DNA of 51,487 nucleotides from Pseudomonadota bacterium (GTDB lineage Bacteria > Pseudomonadota > Gammaproteobacteria > Burkholderiales > Burkholderiaceae_C): the NCBI GenBank assembly GCA_021799355.1, contig JAJZAQ010000018.1:1-51487 (forward strand). Direction: 5' to 3'. Each line of letters starts with the position of its first letter. Position 1 is the stretch's first letter. The position numbers and the translations under genes are program-made. Shown one piece after another: positions 27,192 to 41,639 of the stretch. The notes beneath the pieces are model-generated. The model had not been told where the DNA came from. It searched no databases and worked only from the letters and a program-made list of their open reading frames with translations.

Positions 27192-27935
27192 TCAGCGCGC
27201 CGCGGCGATGATGGCCAGAAAATCCGCAGCCTTCAGCGACGCACCGCCAATCAGCCCACCGTCGATGTCCGGCTGGGCGAATAGCGCCTGCGCGTTGTCC
27301 GGCTTGACGCTGCCGCCGTACAAAATCCGCACGTCGGCCGCGGCAGCAGACACCGCACGCAGATGTTCGCGCAGGAGAGTGTGCACCTCCTGCGCCTGTT
27401 GCGCGCTGGCGGTACGCCCTGTGCCGATCGCCCATACCGGCTCGTATGCCAGGACGATGCGCGCGGTCTGCTCGCCGAGCAGATGGGTCACGGCCTGCAA
27501 TTGCCGCAACACCACGGCCGCGGTCTGCCCGGCTTCGCGCTCCTGCAGGGTTTCGCCGACACAGACGATGGGCGTCATGCCGGCTTCGAGCACCCGCTGC
27601 GCCTTGGCGGCGACGAGAACGTCCGATTCGTGATGGTCGGCGCGGCGTTCCGAGTGGCCGACGATGACGTAACGGCAGCCGAATTCCTGCAACATGCTGA
27701 CCGCCACCTCGCCGGTATGGGCGCCGCTGGCATGCACGCTGCAATCCTGTGCTCCGACAGCCACCTGGCTGGCCTGAAGCAGTTGCTGCACCTGAAACAG
27801 ATACGGGAACGGCACGCACACGGCGACTTCGCAACGGGCGCTCCCCACTCCCGCAAGGACCTCGCCCAACAGCGCGGCATTGCCTGCAAGGCTGCCGTGC
27901 ATTTTCCAGTTCCCAGCGACGAATTGCTGACGCAT
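27192..27935 (-). CDS. tpiA: Triosephosphate isomerase
   Basis: Interconverts glyceraldehyde-3-phosphate and dihydroxyacetone phosphate. 247 residues, TIM barrel. Active-site motifs: GNWKMHG (Asn and Lys), VIVGHSERR (His), [14 protein letters not shown] (catalytic Glu and loop 6) and the phosphate-binding [11 protein letters not shown] and GGLIGGASL. The ATG at 27935 is the one directly before [11 protein letters not shown]. It is followed by secG, as in most betaproteobacteria. Confidence 0.98.
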   Translation of the reverse strand: MRQQFVAGNWKMHGSLAGNAALLGEVLAGVGSARCEVAVCVPFPYLFQVQQLLQASQVAVGAQDCSVHASGAHTGEVAVSMLQEFGCRYVIVGHSERRADHHESDVLVAAKAQRVLEAGMTPIVCVGETLQEREAGQTAAVVLRQLQAVTHLLGEQTARIVLAYEPVWAIGTGRTASAQQAQEVHTLLREHLRAVSAAAADVRILYGGSVKPDNAQALFAQPDIDGGLIGGASLKAADFLAIIAAAR

Positions 27936-27993
27936 GGTCTTCACTCCAAAATCAAACAATGCATAACCAAACGAGGCATCACCCGCCGGCCCA

Positions 27994-28974
27994 TCAGCCC
28001 CAGCGCACCACCAGCTTGCCGATGTGCTCGCCACCTTCCATACGCTCGTGCGCCTGCACGATGTGGCCGGCGTCGAACACCGTGTCGATCACCGGACGCA
28101 GGCGACCCTGCTCGATCCACGGCCAGACCGTGCGACGCAGCGCACGCGCAATGGCGCTTTTGAACTCCACGCTGCGGTTGCGCAGGGTCGATCCGGTGAG
28201 TGTCTGGCGTTTACGCATCAGCAGGGCCGCGTCGATCTGAGCCTGTGAGCCGCCCTGCACCGCAATCACCACCAGCCGGCCGTCTTCGGCCAGGCAGCGC
28301 TGCTCGCGCGCGAGATAACTGCCAGCGACCATGTCGAGCACCACATCGGCACCGCGCTGCGCAGTGTGCGCCAGCGTCGCCTCGACGAAATCCTGCGTGT
28401 GGTAATTGATCGCCAGTTCGGCGCCCAGCGACCGGCAGGCGGCACATTTGGTCTCCGAGCCCGCCGTGGCGATGACCCGCGCGCCGCTGGCGGTCGCCGC
28501 CTGGATCGCCATGGTGCCGATGCCGCTGCTTCCACCCTGCACCAGCAGCACCTCACCGGGCTGCAGGCGGCCGCGCTCGAACACGTTGTGCCACACCGTG
28601 AACAGCGTCTCCGGCAACGCCGCGCCCTGCTCGGGAGTCAGGCCGGCGGGCAGTGGCAGGCATTGCCCGACCGGAGCGACACAATATTCGGCGTACCCCC
28701 CGCCAGCGACCAGGGCGCAAACGACTTCGCCCACACGCAGATCGCCGGCGGCGAGGTCGCCGCTGACGACCTGGCCGCACACCTCCAGTCCCGGGATGTC
28801 CGATTCCCCCGCAGGCGGCGGGTACAGCCCGCGGCGTTGCAGCACATCGGGCCGGTTGATGCCAAACGCCAGCACGCGCAGCAGCACCTGTCCCGCCCCG
28901 GGCTGCGGCATCGGCCGGTCGGCCATGCGCAGCACTTCAGGGCCGCCCGGCTGGGAAATTTCGATCGCGCGCAT
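27994..28974 (-). CDS. NAD(P)H:quinone oxidoreductase, PIG3/zinc-independent MDR family
   Basis: 326 residues of the medium-chain dehydrogenase fold without the structural zinc loop. N-terminal GroES-like domain ([19 protein letters not shown]), and a Rossmann domain (about 120-260) with [35 protein letters not shown] in place of the classical GxGxxG. It probably reduces quinones with NADPH, though one-electron versus two-electron chemistry and the physiological substrate are unknown. It lies 16 nt after pnp and 58 nt before tpiA. Confidence 0.9.
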   Translation of the reverse strand: MRAIEISQPGGPEVLRMADRPMPQPGAGQVLLRVLAFGINRPDVLQRRGLYPPPAGESDIPGLEVCGQVVSGDLAAGDLRVGEVVCALVAGGGYAEYCVAPVGQCLPLPAGLTPEQGAALPETLFTVWHNVFERGRLQPGEVLLVQGGSSGIGTMAIQAATASGARVIATAGSETKCAACRSLGAELAINYHTQDFVEATLAHTAQRGADVVLDMVAGSYLAREQRCLAEDGRLVVIAVQGGSQAQIDAALLMRKRQTLTGSTLRNRSVEFKSAIARALRRTVWPWIEQGRLRPVIDTVFDAGHIVQAHERMEGGEHIGKLVVRWG

Positions 28975-28990
28975 CTCGCCCCAGGGGAAT

Positions 28991-31147
28991 TCAGGTGCCC
29001 TGCTCGCTTGGCGCCTCCGCGGCTCCCGGCAGATCGGCCTGGGCGAACGCCGCGGCAGCCTCCTCACCCAGCAGCGCCTTGATCGACAAACGGAAGCGTC
29101 CCTTGTCGTCGGTCTCGATCACCTTGACCCGCACCTTCTGGCCTTCTTGCAAATAGTCGCTGACCTTGTTGATGCGCTCGTTGGCGATTTGCGAAATGTG
29201 CAGCAGCCCATCCTTGCCCGGCAGCACGTTGACCAGCGCACCGAAGTCCAGAATCTTGACCACGGTGCCGTCGTACACCTGCCCCACCTCGACCTCGGCA
29301 GTGATGTCGAGGATGCGCTGGCGCGCCACCTCGGCCCGGGCGGCGTCGGTCGACGCGATGGTGATCGTGCCATCTTCGGCGATGTTGATCTGCGTGCCGG
29401 TTTCCTCGGTGAGCGCGCGGATGGTCGCCCCCCCCTTGCCGATGACGTCGCGGATGCGTTCGGGGTTGATTTTCAGCGTGTACAGCCGCGGGGCGAATTG
29501 CGACACCTCCTCGCGCGCACCGCTGACCGCCTGCTGCATGATGCCCAGGATGTGCAGCCGCGCCTCGCGCGCCTGCGCCAGCGCCACCTGCATGATCTCG
29601 CGGGTGATGCCCTGGATCTTGATGTCCATCTGCAGCGCGGTGACGCCGGTGGCCGAGCCGGCGACCTTGAAGTCCATGTCGCCCAGGTGATCTTCGTCAC
29701 CGAGAATGTCGGTGAGCACGGCAAAGCGGTTGCCTTCCTTGATCAGCCCCATCGCGATACCGGCCACATGCGCTTTGAGCGGCACACCCGCGTCGAGCAG
29801 CGCCAGGCAGCCGCCGCACACCGAAGCCATCGACGACGAGCCGTTGGACTCGGTGATTTCCGACACCACGCGCATGGTGTAGGCGAATTCGTCCTTGCTC
29901 GGCAGCACCGCCAGCAGCGCGCGCTTGGCCAGACGGCCGTGGCCGATTTCACGCCGCTTGGGGCTGCCCACGCGCCCGGTTTCGCCGGTGGCGAACGGCG
30001 GCATGTTGTAGTGCAGCAGGAAGCGGTCGCGGTATTCGCCGCCAAGGGCGTCGATGATCTGCGCGTCCTGATCGGTGCCCAAGGTGGCCACGGCCAGCGC
30101 CTGCGTCTCACCACGGGTGAACAGTGCACTGCCGTGGGTGCGCGGCAGCACCGAAGTGCGGATGCTGATCGGGCGCACCGTGCGGGTGTCACGGCCGTCG
30201 ATCCGCGGCTCGCCGGCCAAGATCTGGTCGCGCACGATGCGCGCCTCCAGGTCGAACAGGATGCCGTCGACCTTGGCCGCATCGACTTCGACGCCGGCCT
30301 CGGCCAGACCGGCGTGCGCCTTGGCCGCAGCGTCACGCAGCGCCTGGGTACGCGCCTGCTTTTGCGTGATTTTGTATGCCGCACGCAAATCTTCCCCGAC
30401 CAGCGCCTGGATACGGTCGATCAGCGCCTGATCTTTTTCCGGCGGAGTCCAGTCCCACGCCGGCTTGCCGCCGTCGCGCACGAGTTCGTGAATCGCCTCG
30501 ATGGCCGCCTGGAATTGTGCGTGGCCAAACATCACCGCTTCGAGCATCACCTCCTCGGGCAGTTGATCGGCCTCGCTTTCGACCATCAGCACCGCGGCTT
30601 CGGTACCTGCCACCACCAGATCCAGGCGACTGTTGGCCAGTTCGCTGCGGCTGGGGTTGAGCACGAACTCGCCGTTGATGTAGCCCACCCGCGCGGCCCC
30701 GACGGGACCGTTGAATGGCAGTCCGGACACCGCCAGCGCCGCGCTCGACGCGAGCAGCGCCGGAATGTCGGCATCGACCTCCGGATTGATCGACAGCACG
30801 TGCACGACCACCTGGACTTCATTGAAAAAGCCGTCGGGAAACAGCGGCCGGATCGGACGGTCGATCAGCCGCGACGTCAGCGTCTCGTTTTCGCTCGGCC
30901 GTCCCTCACGCTTGAAAAACCCTCCAGGAATCCGGCCAGCGGCGTAGGTTTTTTCGATGTAATCGACGGTCAGCGGGAAAAAATCCTGACCTGGCTTGGC
31001 ATTGCGCGCGCCGACCACAGTCGCCAGCACCACGGTGTCGCCCATATTGAGCAGCACCGCACCGCTGGCCTGGCGCGCGATCTCGCCGGTTTCCATCGTG
31101 ACCTGATGGCGTCCCCACTGGAACGTTTTGACGACTTTGTTGAACAT
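28991..31147 (-). CDS. pnp: Polyribonucleotide nucleotidyltransferase (PNPase)
   Basis: 718-residue 3'-5' phosphorolytic exoribonuclease. Two RNase PH domains (about 5-225 and 310-545), with RDGRDTR-like [13 protein letters not shown] and FMTSVCGG-type [14 protein letters not shown]; then a KH domain with [13 protein letters not shown] (GxxG loop) and a C-terminal S1 domain ([31 protein letters not shown]). The ATG follows AAGGAG with about 8 nt spacing. It is downstream of rpsO, the near-universal order. The leader of about 180 nt has three predicted hairpins. Confidence 0.98.
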   Translation of the reverse strand: MFNKVVKTFQWGRHQVTMETGEIARQASGAVLLNMGDTVVLATVVGARNAKPGQDFFPLTVDYIEKTYAAGRIPGGFFKREGRPSENETLTSRLIDRPIRPLFPDGFFNEVQVVVHVLSINPEVDADIPALLASSAALAVSGLPFNGPVGAARVGYINGEFVLNPSRSELANSRLDLVVAGTEAAVLMVESEADQLPEEVMLEAVMFGHAQFQAAIEAIHELVRDGGKPAWDWTPPEKDQALIDRIQALVGEDLRAAYKITQKQARTQALRDAAAKAHAGLAEAGVEVDAAKVDGILFDLEARIVRDQILAGEPRIDGRDTRTVRPISIRTSVLPRTHGSALFTRGETQALAVATLGTDQDAQIIDALGGEYRDRFLLHYNMPPFATGETGRVGSPKRREIGHGRLAKRALLAVLPSKDEFAYTMRVVSEITESNGSSSMASVCGGCLALLDAGVPLKAHVAGIAMGLIKEGNRFAVLTDILGDEDHLGDMDFKVAGSATGVTALQMDIKIQGITREIMQVALAQAREARLHILGIMQQAVSGAREEVSQFAPRLYTLKINPERIRDVIGKGGATIRALTEETGTQINIAEDGTITIASTDAARAEVARQRILDITAEVEVGQVYDGTVVKILDFGALVNVLPGKDGLLHISQIANERINKVSDYLQEGQKVRVKVIETDDKGRFRLSIKALLGEEAAAAFAQADLPGAAEAPSEQGT

Positions 31148-31179
31148 GACTGACTCCTTGACGGCGCCCTGGCCGCGAC

Positions 31180-31292
31180 CGCTGCGATCAGCGTGACGCC
31201 GCCATGCCGCTCAGCGGCACGCGCCCGTTGAACCCACCGGCGGAGTGATGCCATTCCAGCGACGCCCGGCTGGCCGGCACGCCGGTGGAATG
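31180..31292 (-). promoter_or_regulatory. Structured pnp leader with three consecutive hairpins
   Basis: Three inverted repeats precede pnp: CGCTG-CGAT-CAGCG (31180-31193), TGCCGCT-C-AGCGGCA (31205-31219) and CATTCCA...TGGAATG (31252-31292, with inner CCGG/CCGG pairs). In E. coli a long leader hairpin is cut by RNase III and allows PNPase to repress its own translation; this could be an analogue. No gene lies between 31148 and 31330. Confidence 0.45.
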
Positions 31293-31332
31293 ACACGGGT
31301 CACACCGCCCACGAAAACCCTCGCCCAAACAC

Positions 31333-31368
31333 AAAAAACGCCTGTGCCGACAACTCCACACAGGCGTT
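31333..31368 (-). terminator. Intrinsic terminator after rpsO
   Basis: Perfect 10-bp stem AACGCCTGTG/CACAGGCGTT with a 12-nt loop, followed on the minus strand by six T residues (A run at 31333-31338). It begins about 16 nt after the rpsO stop, so pnp expression needs read-through or its own promoter. Confidence 0.85.
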
Positions 31369-31384
31369 TCTGCAGCATGGTCTC

Positions 31385-31654
31385 TTATTTGCGCAAGCTG
31401 AGCTTGGCGATCAATGCACGATACCGGTCGACGTCCTTCTCTTTGAGATAGTCGAGCAGCTTGCGGCGACGGCTGACCATTTTGAGCAGGCCACGGCGAC
31501 CATGGTGGTCTTTGACATGCGTCTTGAAGTGATCGGTCAGTTCGTTGATGCGCGCGGTCAGCAGCGCCACCTGGACCTCGGGAGACCCGGTGTCCCCCGC
31601 GCTGCGGGCATTGTCGGCGATGATTTTCGCCTTGTTCAGATCAGCAACAGCCAT
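31385..31654 (-). CDS. rpsO: 30S ribosomal protein S15
   Basis: 89 residues, the exact S15 length; binds 16S rRNA and helps form the platform. Motifs: [51 protein letters not shown]. First gene of the co-directional run that continues into pnp. A possible -10 (TAGAAT, 31724-31729) lies about 70 nt upstream without a good -35. Confidence 0.98.
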   Translation of the reverse strand: MAVADLNKAKIIADNARSAGDTGSPEVQVALLTARINELTDHFKTHVKDHHGRRGLLKMVSRRRKLLDYLKEKDVDRYRALIAKLSLRK

Positions 31655-31806
31655 TGCAGTTTCCTATCGAAAACACGCGAGCGCGAAAGAAACCATTTCG
31701 CGTCGTGAAGGTTAAAAAGCGAGATTCTAACCGCAAAGCCCGGCGGGCCACGACCCGGGCTGCAGCGGATCGCCACGCCCACCCCGGCGACGCCGCGCGG
31801 CGGGCT

Positions 31807-31834
31807 CTTGAAACCTGTCACATTGACGGCATAT
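31807..31834 (+). promoter_or_regulatory. Heat-shock (sigma-32) promoter of the hsp20 gene
   Basis: A perfect sigma-32 -35 element CTTGAAA (31807-31813), a 13-nt spacer and CGGCATAT (31827-31834), which matches 6 of 8 positions of CCCCATNT. The leader would be about 40 nt to the ATG at 31881. It fits the heat-shock gene downstream. Confidence 0.65.
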
Positions 31835-31880
31835 GCTAGCCAACGGGGTACTGATGCCCTAAATGGAAAGGAGATTCATT

Positions 31881-32339
31881 ATGGCTTATTCCATCACGAC
31901 TCCATCTAACCGTGTTTCCCTCTACAGCAGCGGGTTGGAGCCTGTTTTCGGCCGGCTGTTCGACCAGGCCTTCCGCGACTTTTTCGGCTCCAGCGACAGC
32001 GAGGCGCAGTCGCTGAAAAAACTGGCGATGGACGTGACCGAGACCGATCAGGGTTACGTCGTGCACGCCGATCTGCCGGGGGTCGATAAAGACGCCGTGA
32101 AAATCCAGGTCGACGGCCCGCGGGTGACCATCTCCGCCGAGACGAAAAAAGAAAACGAAAAAACCGAAGGCGGCAAAGTGATCTATCGCGAGCGCAGCAC
32201 CAGCCAGTTCTATCGCTCGTTCGAATTGCCGACCGAACTCGACGCTGCCAACGCGGAAGCCAAGCTCGAAAACGGCGTACTCACGCTGACGCTGCCGCGC
32301 AAGGCGCAGGCCAGCGCGCTGCAGGTCACGGTGAAGTAA
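31881..32339 (+). CDS. Small heat-shock protein, Hsp20/alpha-crystallin family
   Basis: 152-residue ATP-independent chaperone (holdase). The alpha-crystallin domain runs from about 45 to 145: MDVTETDQGYVVHADLPGVDKDAVKIQVDG, VIYRERSTSQFYRSFELP and the A-x-x-x-n-GVLTLTLPR motif. The C-terminal tail is short (QASALQVTVK) and lacks a clear IXI motif, which may affect oligomer type. The ATG at 31881 follows AAAGGAGA with good spacing. Confidence 0.93.
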   Translation: MAYSITTPSNRVSLYSSGLEPVFGRLFDQAFRDFFGSSDSEAQSLKKLAMDVTETDQGYVVHADLPGVDKDAVKIQVDGPRVTISAETKKENEKTEGGKVIYRERSTSQFYRSFELPTELDAANAEAKLENGVLTLTLPRKAQASALQVTVK

Positions 32340-32526
32340 ACGCCATCGCTGCCGCCCGACGGTCGCTCAGCACCGCCCGGGCGACGGCAGATCCGCAGCC
32401 GGCAAAGCGCCGTGCTGCGGATTAATTCACGCCTGCGCCATTTTGTCGCCGCCACGGCGCGAACCGGCAGGCCGGTTGGGCTTACAGTTTTCGCATTCCA
32501 TCGGCCCTGCTGTGTTCGACCGCGCC

Positions 32527-33291
32527 ATGCGCATCCAACTCCTCTCCGACCTTCATTTGGAAACCGAATCGTTCGTGCCGCAGCCGGCCGATGCCGACCT
32601 GCTCGTGCTTGCCGGCGACATCGACGCCACGCACGCACAGCTCGATCTGTTCAAAGACTGGCCCGTGCCGGTCATCTATGTCGCGGGCAATCACGAGCAC
32701 GATCACAAGGATTTTGACCAGACACTCGACGCCCTGCGTGCACGCTGCCAGCGTCTGGGATTCACCATGCTCGAACGCGAGCAGGTGCGCATGGTTCACC
32801 AGGGCCGCACCATCCGCATCCTGGGCACGACGCTGTGGAACGATTTCGAGCTGTTCGGCTCCGACGGGCTCGAACGCAGCATGCGCGCTGCGCGCTATTT
32901 CGCCGAACAGGTGCAATGCGCCACACGCCACGGCAAACCGATGGGCGTGGCCGAACTCCGCGAAGAGGGTTTGCGCTGCCGGGACTGGCTGCGCTGGCAA
33001 CTGACCGACCCGGCACAACGCAGCGACGAGGACGATGCCACCCTTGTCATCACCCACTTCGCCCCCAGCCTGCGCAGCAACGACCCACGCTACCCGGTCA
33101 ACGCCTCCACGGCCAGCTTCTGCAATGCCTACGACGACCTGATCGAACACAGCACCCTGTGGCTGCACGGTCACCTGCACTGCCGGCACGATTACCGCGT
33201 CGGCGCAGCCCGCGTGGTGTGCAACGCCCGCGGCCTGGCAAGCAAAGGCGAAGACAGCGACTTCCTGCCGCTGGGGGTGTGGGAAATCTGA
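32527..33291 (+). CDS. Metallophosphoesterase (calcineurin-like)
   Basis: 254 residues. All dimetal-site motifs are seen: LLSDLHLE (Asp, His), LAGDIDA (Asp), VAGNHEHDH (Asn, His), VITHFAPS (His) and WLHGHLH (two His). It is similar to the group of YfcE/ICC-like hypothetical phosphoesterases common in Burkholderiales. Its substrate is not known; phosphodiesters such as cyclic nucleotides are possible. The ATG at 32527 was chosen because the conserved MRIQLLSDLHLE begins there. It is convergent with tsaD, 24 nt apart. Confidence 0.88.
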   Translation: MRIQLLSDLHLETESFVPQPADADLLVLAGDIDATHAQLDLFKDWPVPVIYVAGNHEHDHKDFDQTLDALRARCQRLGFTMLEREQVRMVHQGRTIRILGTTLWNDFELFGSDGLERSMRAARYFAEQVQCATRHGKPMGVAELREEGLRCRDWLRWQLTDPAQRSDEDDATLVITHFAPSLRSNDPRYPVNASTASFCNAYDDLIEHSTLWLHGHLHCRHDYRVGAARVVCNARGLASKGEDSDFLPLGVWEI

Positions 33292-33315
33292 ACGGAGTCG
33301 GCCAGCGCGACGCGC

Positions 33316-34359
33316 TCAGCCGCCCGGCTGCGGCGGCGGCCCCAGCTGCGTCAGATCCCAGCGCGGCAGCACATCGAACGCGCCGGCGGCGTGCGCGCTG
33401 TCGGGATGATGCTGCAGCCGCATCGCTCCGGCCAGCGCGATCATGGCGCCGTTGTCACCGCACCATTGCAGCTCGGGAAAGAACAGCCGGACACCCCGCT
33501 GCGGCAACGCTGCGGACAGCTTGGCGCGCAGCTGCCGGTTGGCCCCCACACCGCCGGCAACAACCACGGCATTGCGTCCGGTGGCCTGTTGCGCCCGCAG
33601 CGTTTTATGCACCAGCACGTCGGTGATCGCATCCTGCGCTGCGGCTGCCAGATCAGCGCGGTGTTGCCCGCCGGCTTCGGCGCCCAGAGCGCGCACCCGG
33701 GTGAGCACCGCGGTTTTCAACCCGGCAAAAGAAAAATCCAGGTCCGGGCTGTGCATTTTCGGCCGAGGCAGATCGAACGCGCGCGGGTTGCCCGTGGCGG
33801 CCAGCCGCGCCAGTTCGGGCCCACCGGGATACCCCAGGCCGAGCAGCTTGGCCGATTTGTCGAAGGCTTCGCCAGCCGCATCGTCCACCGTCTCGCCCAG
33901 CAGGGTGTAGCGGCCAAAGTCCTGCACGTCGAGCAGCATGGTGTGTCCGCCAGAAACCAGCAGCGCCAAGAACGGAAAATCCGGCGGCTGCGCCGACAGC
34001 AACGGCGACAGCAGATGGCCTTCGAGATGGTGCACGCCGATCAACGGCTTGCCCAGGGCCATGCCCAGCGCCGAGGCCACGCCGGCACCGACGAGCAACG
34101 CCCCGGCCAACCCGGGACCGCGGGTGTAGGCGATGGCGTCGAGCTGCTGCAGCGATACACCGGCCTGCTGTCGCGCCGCCTCGATCAGCGGCACAAGCCG
34201 GCGGATGTGATCGCGCGACGCCAGTTCGGGCACCACGCCGCCGTAAGCCTGGTGCATGTCCACCTGCGAATGCAAAGCGTGACCGAGCAGGCCGTCGCGG
34301 GTGTCGTACAGTGCAGCGGCGGTTTCATCGCACGACGTTTCAATTCCGAGAACCAGCAT
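33316..34359 (-). CDS. tsaD: tRNA N6-adenosine threonylcarbamoyltransferase TsaD
   Basis: Transfers threonylcarbamoyl to A37 of ANN-decoding tRNAs, with TsaB and TsaE. 347 residues, ASKHA fold. Motifs: [16 protein letters not shown] at the N-terminus, [13 protein letters not shown], the metal-binding HHLEGHL (HxxxH), [21 protein letters not shown] and a C-terminal [12 protein letters not shown] with the metal Asp nearby. The start codon overlaps, on the opposite strand, the start of the flavoprotein gene (CATG). Confidence 0.97.
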   Translation of the reverse strand: MLVLGIETSCDETAAALYDTRDGLLGHALHSQVDMHQAYGGVVPELASRDHIRRLVPLIEAARQQAGVSLQQLDAIAYTRGPGLAGALLVGAGVASALGMALGKPLIGVHHLEGHLLSPLLSAQPPDFPFLALLVSGGHTMLLDVQDFGRYTLLGETVDDAAGEAFDKSAKLLGLGYPGGPELARLAATGNPRAFDLPRPKMHSPDLDFSFAGLKTAVLTRVRALGAEAGGQHRADLAAAAQDAITDVLVHKTLRAQQATGRNAVVVAGGVGANRQLRAKLSAALPQRGVRLFFPELQWCGDNGAMIALAGAMRLQHHPDSAHAAGAFDVLPRWDLTQLGPPPQPGG

Positions 34360-35581
34360 GCCCCGCAGTCTAGCGTCCGGCGCCGCATCGGCGTCATCCC
34401 CCCAGCCGTTTGACGTCATCGTGCTCGGCGCTGGCGCCGCTGGGTTGATGTGCGCAGCCCGCGCCGGGCAGCGCGGGCGACGCGTGCTGCTGCTCGATCA
34501 CTGGCCCAAGGTCGCGGAGAAAATCCGCATTTCCGGCGGCGGGCGGTGCAACTTCACGAATCTGTACACCAGTGCAGACAATTTTCTCAGTGACAACCCG
34601 CACTTCTGCAAATCGGCGCTGTCTCGCTTCACCCCGCGCGACATCATTGCCCTGCTGCAAAAACACCGTATCGGCTTTCACCACAAACACAAAGGCCAGC
34701 TGTTTTGCGACGACTCGGCCGAACGTCTCATTTGCGCGCTGCTGCAGGAATGCGCCGCTGGCGGCGTGACGCATTGGCAGCCGTGCGCGGTGCAAGCCGT
34801 CGAGGGCGCTTCCTCCGGATTTCGTCTGCGCACCTCGCGTGGCTGGGTCGCGGCGCCCGCGTTGGTCGTGGCCACCGGTGGGCTGTCGATTCCGCAAATC
34901 GGCGCCACCGCACTGGGCTATCGAATCGCCGAACAGTTCGGCCTGCCCGTCGTGCCACCGCGGCCCGCACTCGTGCCGCTGGCGTTCGACCCGCAGCAAT
35001 GGGCGCCCTACGCGCAGCTCAGCGGAGTCTCCCTGCCCGTGCGCATCCGCACCGGCAACGATTGTCCACCGTTCCACGACGATCTCCTGTTCACCCACCG
35101 CGGCCTGAGCGGGCCGGCCATTCTGCAGGTTTCGAGCTACTGGCGTGGCGGCGACGCGCTGCACATCGACTTGTTCGCCGGTCTGGACGAAACAGCATGG
35201 TGCAAACGCAAAATCGGCAACCGACGTACTTTGAGCGCCGAACTCGGCGTGCATCTGCCGCAGCGTCTGGCACAGCAGCTTGCCGCAAGCACCGCCCAGG
35301 CACAGCAGCGCATGGCCGACCTGAGTGACAAGACACTGCGCACGCTCTGGCGGCAATGGCACGACTGGCAACTCCACCCCAGCGGCACGCTGGGATGGCG
35401 CAAGGCCGAGGTCACTGCCGGCGGCGTCGACACCCGTGCGCTGTCCTCGACGAGCATGATGGCGCGCAAGGTGCCCGGTCTATATTTCATCGGCGAGGTG
35501 GTCGACGTCACCGGCTGGCTGGGTGGCTACAACTTTCAGTGGGCCTGGAGCTCGGCGGTGGCCTGCGCTGACGCGCTTTGA
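34358..35581 (+). CDS. HI0933/YhiN-family NAD(P)/FAD-dependent oxidoreductase
   Basis: 407-residue flavoprotein of unknown substrate. FAD-binding [22 protein letters not shown] lies near residue 18 onward, then [47 protein letters not shown] and the C-terminal second FAD contact [26 protein letters not shown]. The ATG at 34358 is the nearest Met upstream of the FAD motif, although an ATG at 34301 would also be in frame. It is divergent from tsaD with no intergenic DNA. Confidence 0.9.
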   Translation: MPRSLASGAASASSPQPFDVIVLGAGAAGLMCAARAGQRGRRVLLLDHWPKVAEKIRISGGGRCNFTNLYTSADNFLSDNPHFCKSALSRFTPRDIIALLQKHRIGFHHKHKGQLFCDDSAERLICALLQECAAGGVTHWQPCAVQAVEGASSGFRLRTSRGWVAAPALVVATGGLSIPQIGATALGYRIAEQFGLPVVPPRPALVPLAFDPQQWAPYAQLSGVSLPVRIRTGNDCPPFHDDLLFTHRGLSGPAILQVSSYWRGGDALHIDLFAGLDETAWCKRKIGNRRTLSAELGVHLPQRLAQQLAASTAQAQQRMADLSDKTLRTLWRQWHDWQLHPSGTLGWRKAEVTAGGVDTRALSSTSMMARKVPGLYFIGEVVDVTGWLGGYNFQWAWSSAVACADAL

Positions 35582-35605
35582 AGCGCTCTGCACTGCGGCT
35601 GTCTA

Positions 35606-35637
35606 TTGCAAGCCGGTTTTTATGCGTACAATAAAAT
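35606..35637 (+). promoter_or_regulatory. Candidate rpsU promoter
   Basis: AT-rich patch with TTGCAA (35606-35611) and TACAATAAAAT (35627-35637). Spacing to TACAAT is 15 bp and to TAAAAT 20 bp, so the exact register is uncertain. It lies 77-108 bp before the rpsU ATG. Confidence 0.45.
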
Positions 35638-35650
35638 GTTTGAGTTTGGC

Positions 35651-35677
35651 GCGCACCGAGAATTGAACTCGGCCCGC
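35651..35677 (+). promoter_or_regulatory. Hairpin in the rpsU leader
   Basis: GCG-CA-CCGAG, loop AATTGAA, CTCGG-CC-CGC: two helices (5 bp and 3 bp) with a symmetrical 2-nt internal loop. Read on the minus strand it resembles a tRNA T-arm (CCGAG TTCAATT CTCGG), but no tRNA body surrounds it. It may be a control element in the S21 mRNA leader. Confidence 0.4.
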
Positions 35678-35713
35678 TTGGCTAGCGTCTGCCTTTCCTA
35701 CAGAAGCCTTTCA

Positions 35714-35926
35714 ATGACCACGATCCGCATCAAAGAAAACGAACCGTTTGACGTCGCGCTGCGGCGCTTTAAGCGCACCATCGAAAAACTCGGCCTGCTC
35801 ACCGAGCTGCGTGCCCGCGAGTTTTACGAAAAGCCCACTGCCGAGCGCAAGCGCAAAAAAGCCGCGGCGATCAAGCGCCATTACAAGCGCATCCGCAGCC
35901 AGATGCTGCCGGAACGCAAGTACTGA
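35714..35926 (+). CDS. rpsU: 30S ribosomal protein S21
   Basis: 70-residue basic protein of the small-subunit platform. Starts [22 protein letters not shown] and ends with the helical [19 protein letters not shown], as usual for S21. The ATG at 35714 has only a weak purine-rich site before it. In most proteobacteria rpsU is followed by (yqeY) dnaG and rpoD; here yqeY follows but not dnaG or rpoD. Confidence 0.97.
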   Translation: MTTIRIKENEPFDVALRRFKRTIEKLGLLTELRAREFYEKPTAERKRKKAAAIKRHYKRIRSQMLPERKY

Positions 35927-36053
35927 ACGCCCCCCGCTGCGCCGCATTCAGGCCGGCGCGGTCGGTGCTTTTGGCTGCACGGGCGGCAAACATGCCGCAG
36001 ACCAGCCTCCAGGCAGCCCGCCACAGCCGCGGGCTTTTTGCATTGGACTCGCC

Positions 36054-36503
36054 ATGACCATCAAAGACCGGATTCAGGAAGACATGAAAGCGGCGATGCG
36101 CGCCAAAGACACCGCCGTGCTCGGCGCCATCCGCCTGCTGCTTGCCGCAGTCAAGCAAAAAGAAGTCGATGAGCGCATCAGCCTGGACGATACCGGCGTC
36201 GTGGGCATCATCGACAAAATGATCAAGCAGCGCCGCGACGCCATCGCCCAGTTCGCCCCGGCAGGGCGGCAGGATCTGGTGGAAAAAGAGGCGGCAGAAA
36301 TCGCCGTTCTCGAACGCTATCTCCCCGAACGTCTGTCTGCCGACGCGATCGATGCCGAGATCCGCGCGCTGATGGCCGAAACCGGCGCCAGCGGCCCGCA
36401 GGATTTGGGCAAACTCATGGGCCCGCTGAAATCCCGTCTGGCCGGCCGGGCCGATATGGCACAAGTTGCGGCGCGCGCCAAAGTCTTGCTCGCCGGGGAA
36501 TGA
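36054..36503 (+). CDS. yqeY: GatB/YqeY domain-containing protein
   Basis: 149 residues, the tail domain of GatB as a free-standing protein. Blocks: LKDRIQED-type TIKDRIQEDMKAAMRAKDTAVLGAIRLLLAAVKQKEVDER, IIDKMIKQRRDAIAQF, EIAVLERYLPERLS and GPQDLGKLMGPLKSRLAGRADM. It may bind tRNA or aminoacyl-tRNA, but its role is unproven. 127 nt after rpsU; the spacer contains a GC-rich inverted repeat-like stretch. Confidence 0.92.
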   Translation: MTIKDRIQEDMKAAMRAKDTAVLGAIRLLLAAVKQKEVDERISLDDTGVVGIIDKMIKQRRDAIAQFAPAGRQDLVEKEAAEIAVLERYLPERLSADAIDAEIRALMAETGASGPQDLGKLMGPLKSRLAGRADMAQVAARAKVLLAGE

Positions 36504-36519
36504 CGCCTCGTCCGCAGCC

Positions 36520-41579
<5,060 letters not shown>

Positions 41580-41639
41580 GCACGTACGCCACGGCATCGC
41601 CGCGACGCCGCCAGCGTGGGGCCGACGACCGGGATCATC

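Noticed and set aside
28406-31153. A 915-codon open frame on the + strand opposite pnp
   Set aside because: It mirrors pnp and arises from GC-rich third positions; the protein has no recognisable domain, and pnp with full motifs lies on the other strand.
32349-32390. Hairpin after hsp20 as an intrinsic terminator
   Set aside because: The stem is interrupted and no T-tract follows, so termination here cannot be supported from sequence.
35651-35677. Possible tRNA remnant upstream of rpsU (T-arm-like hairpin on the minus strand)
   Set aside because: No anticodon arm, acceptor pairing or CCA is found around it, so it is reported only as a leader hairpin.
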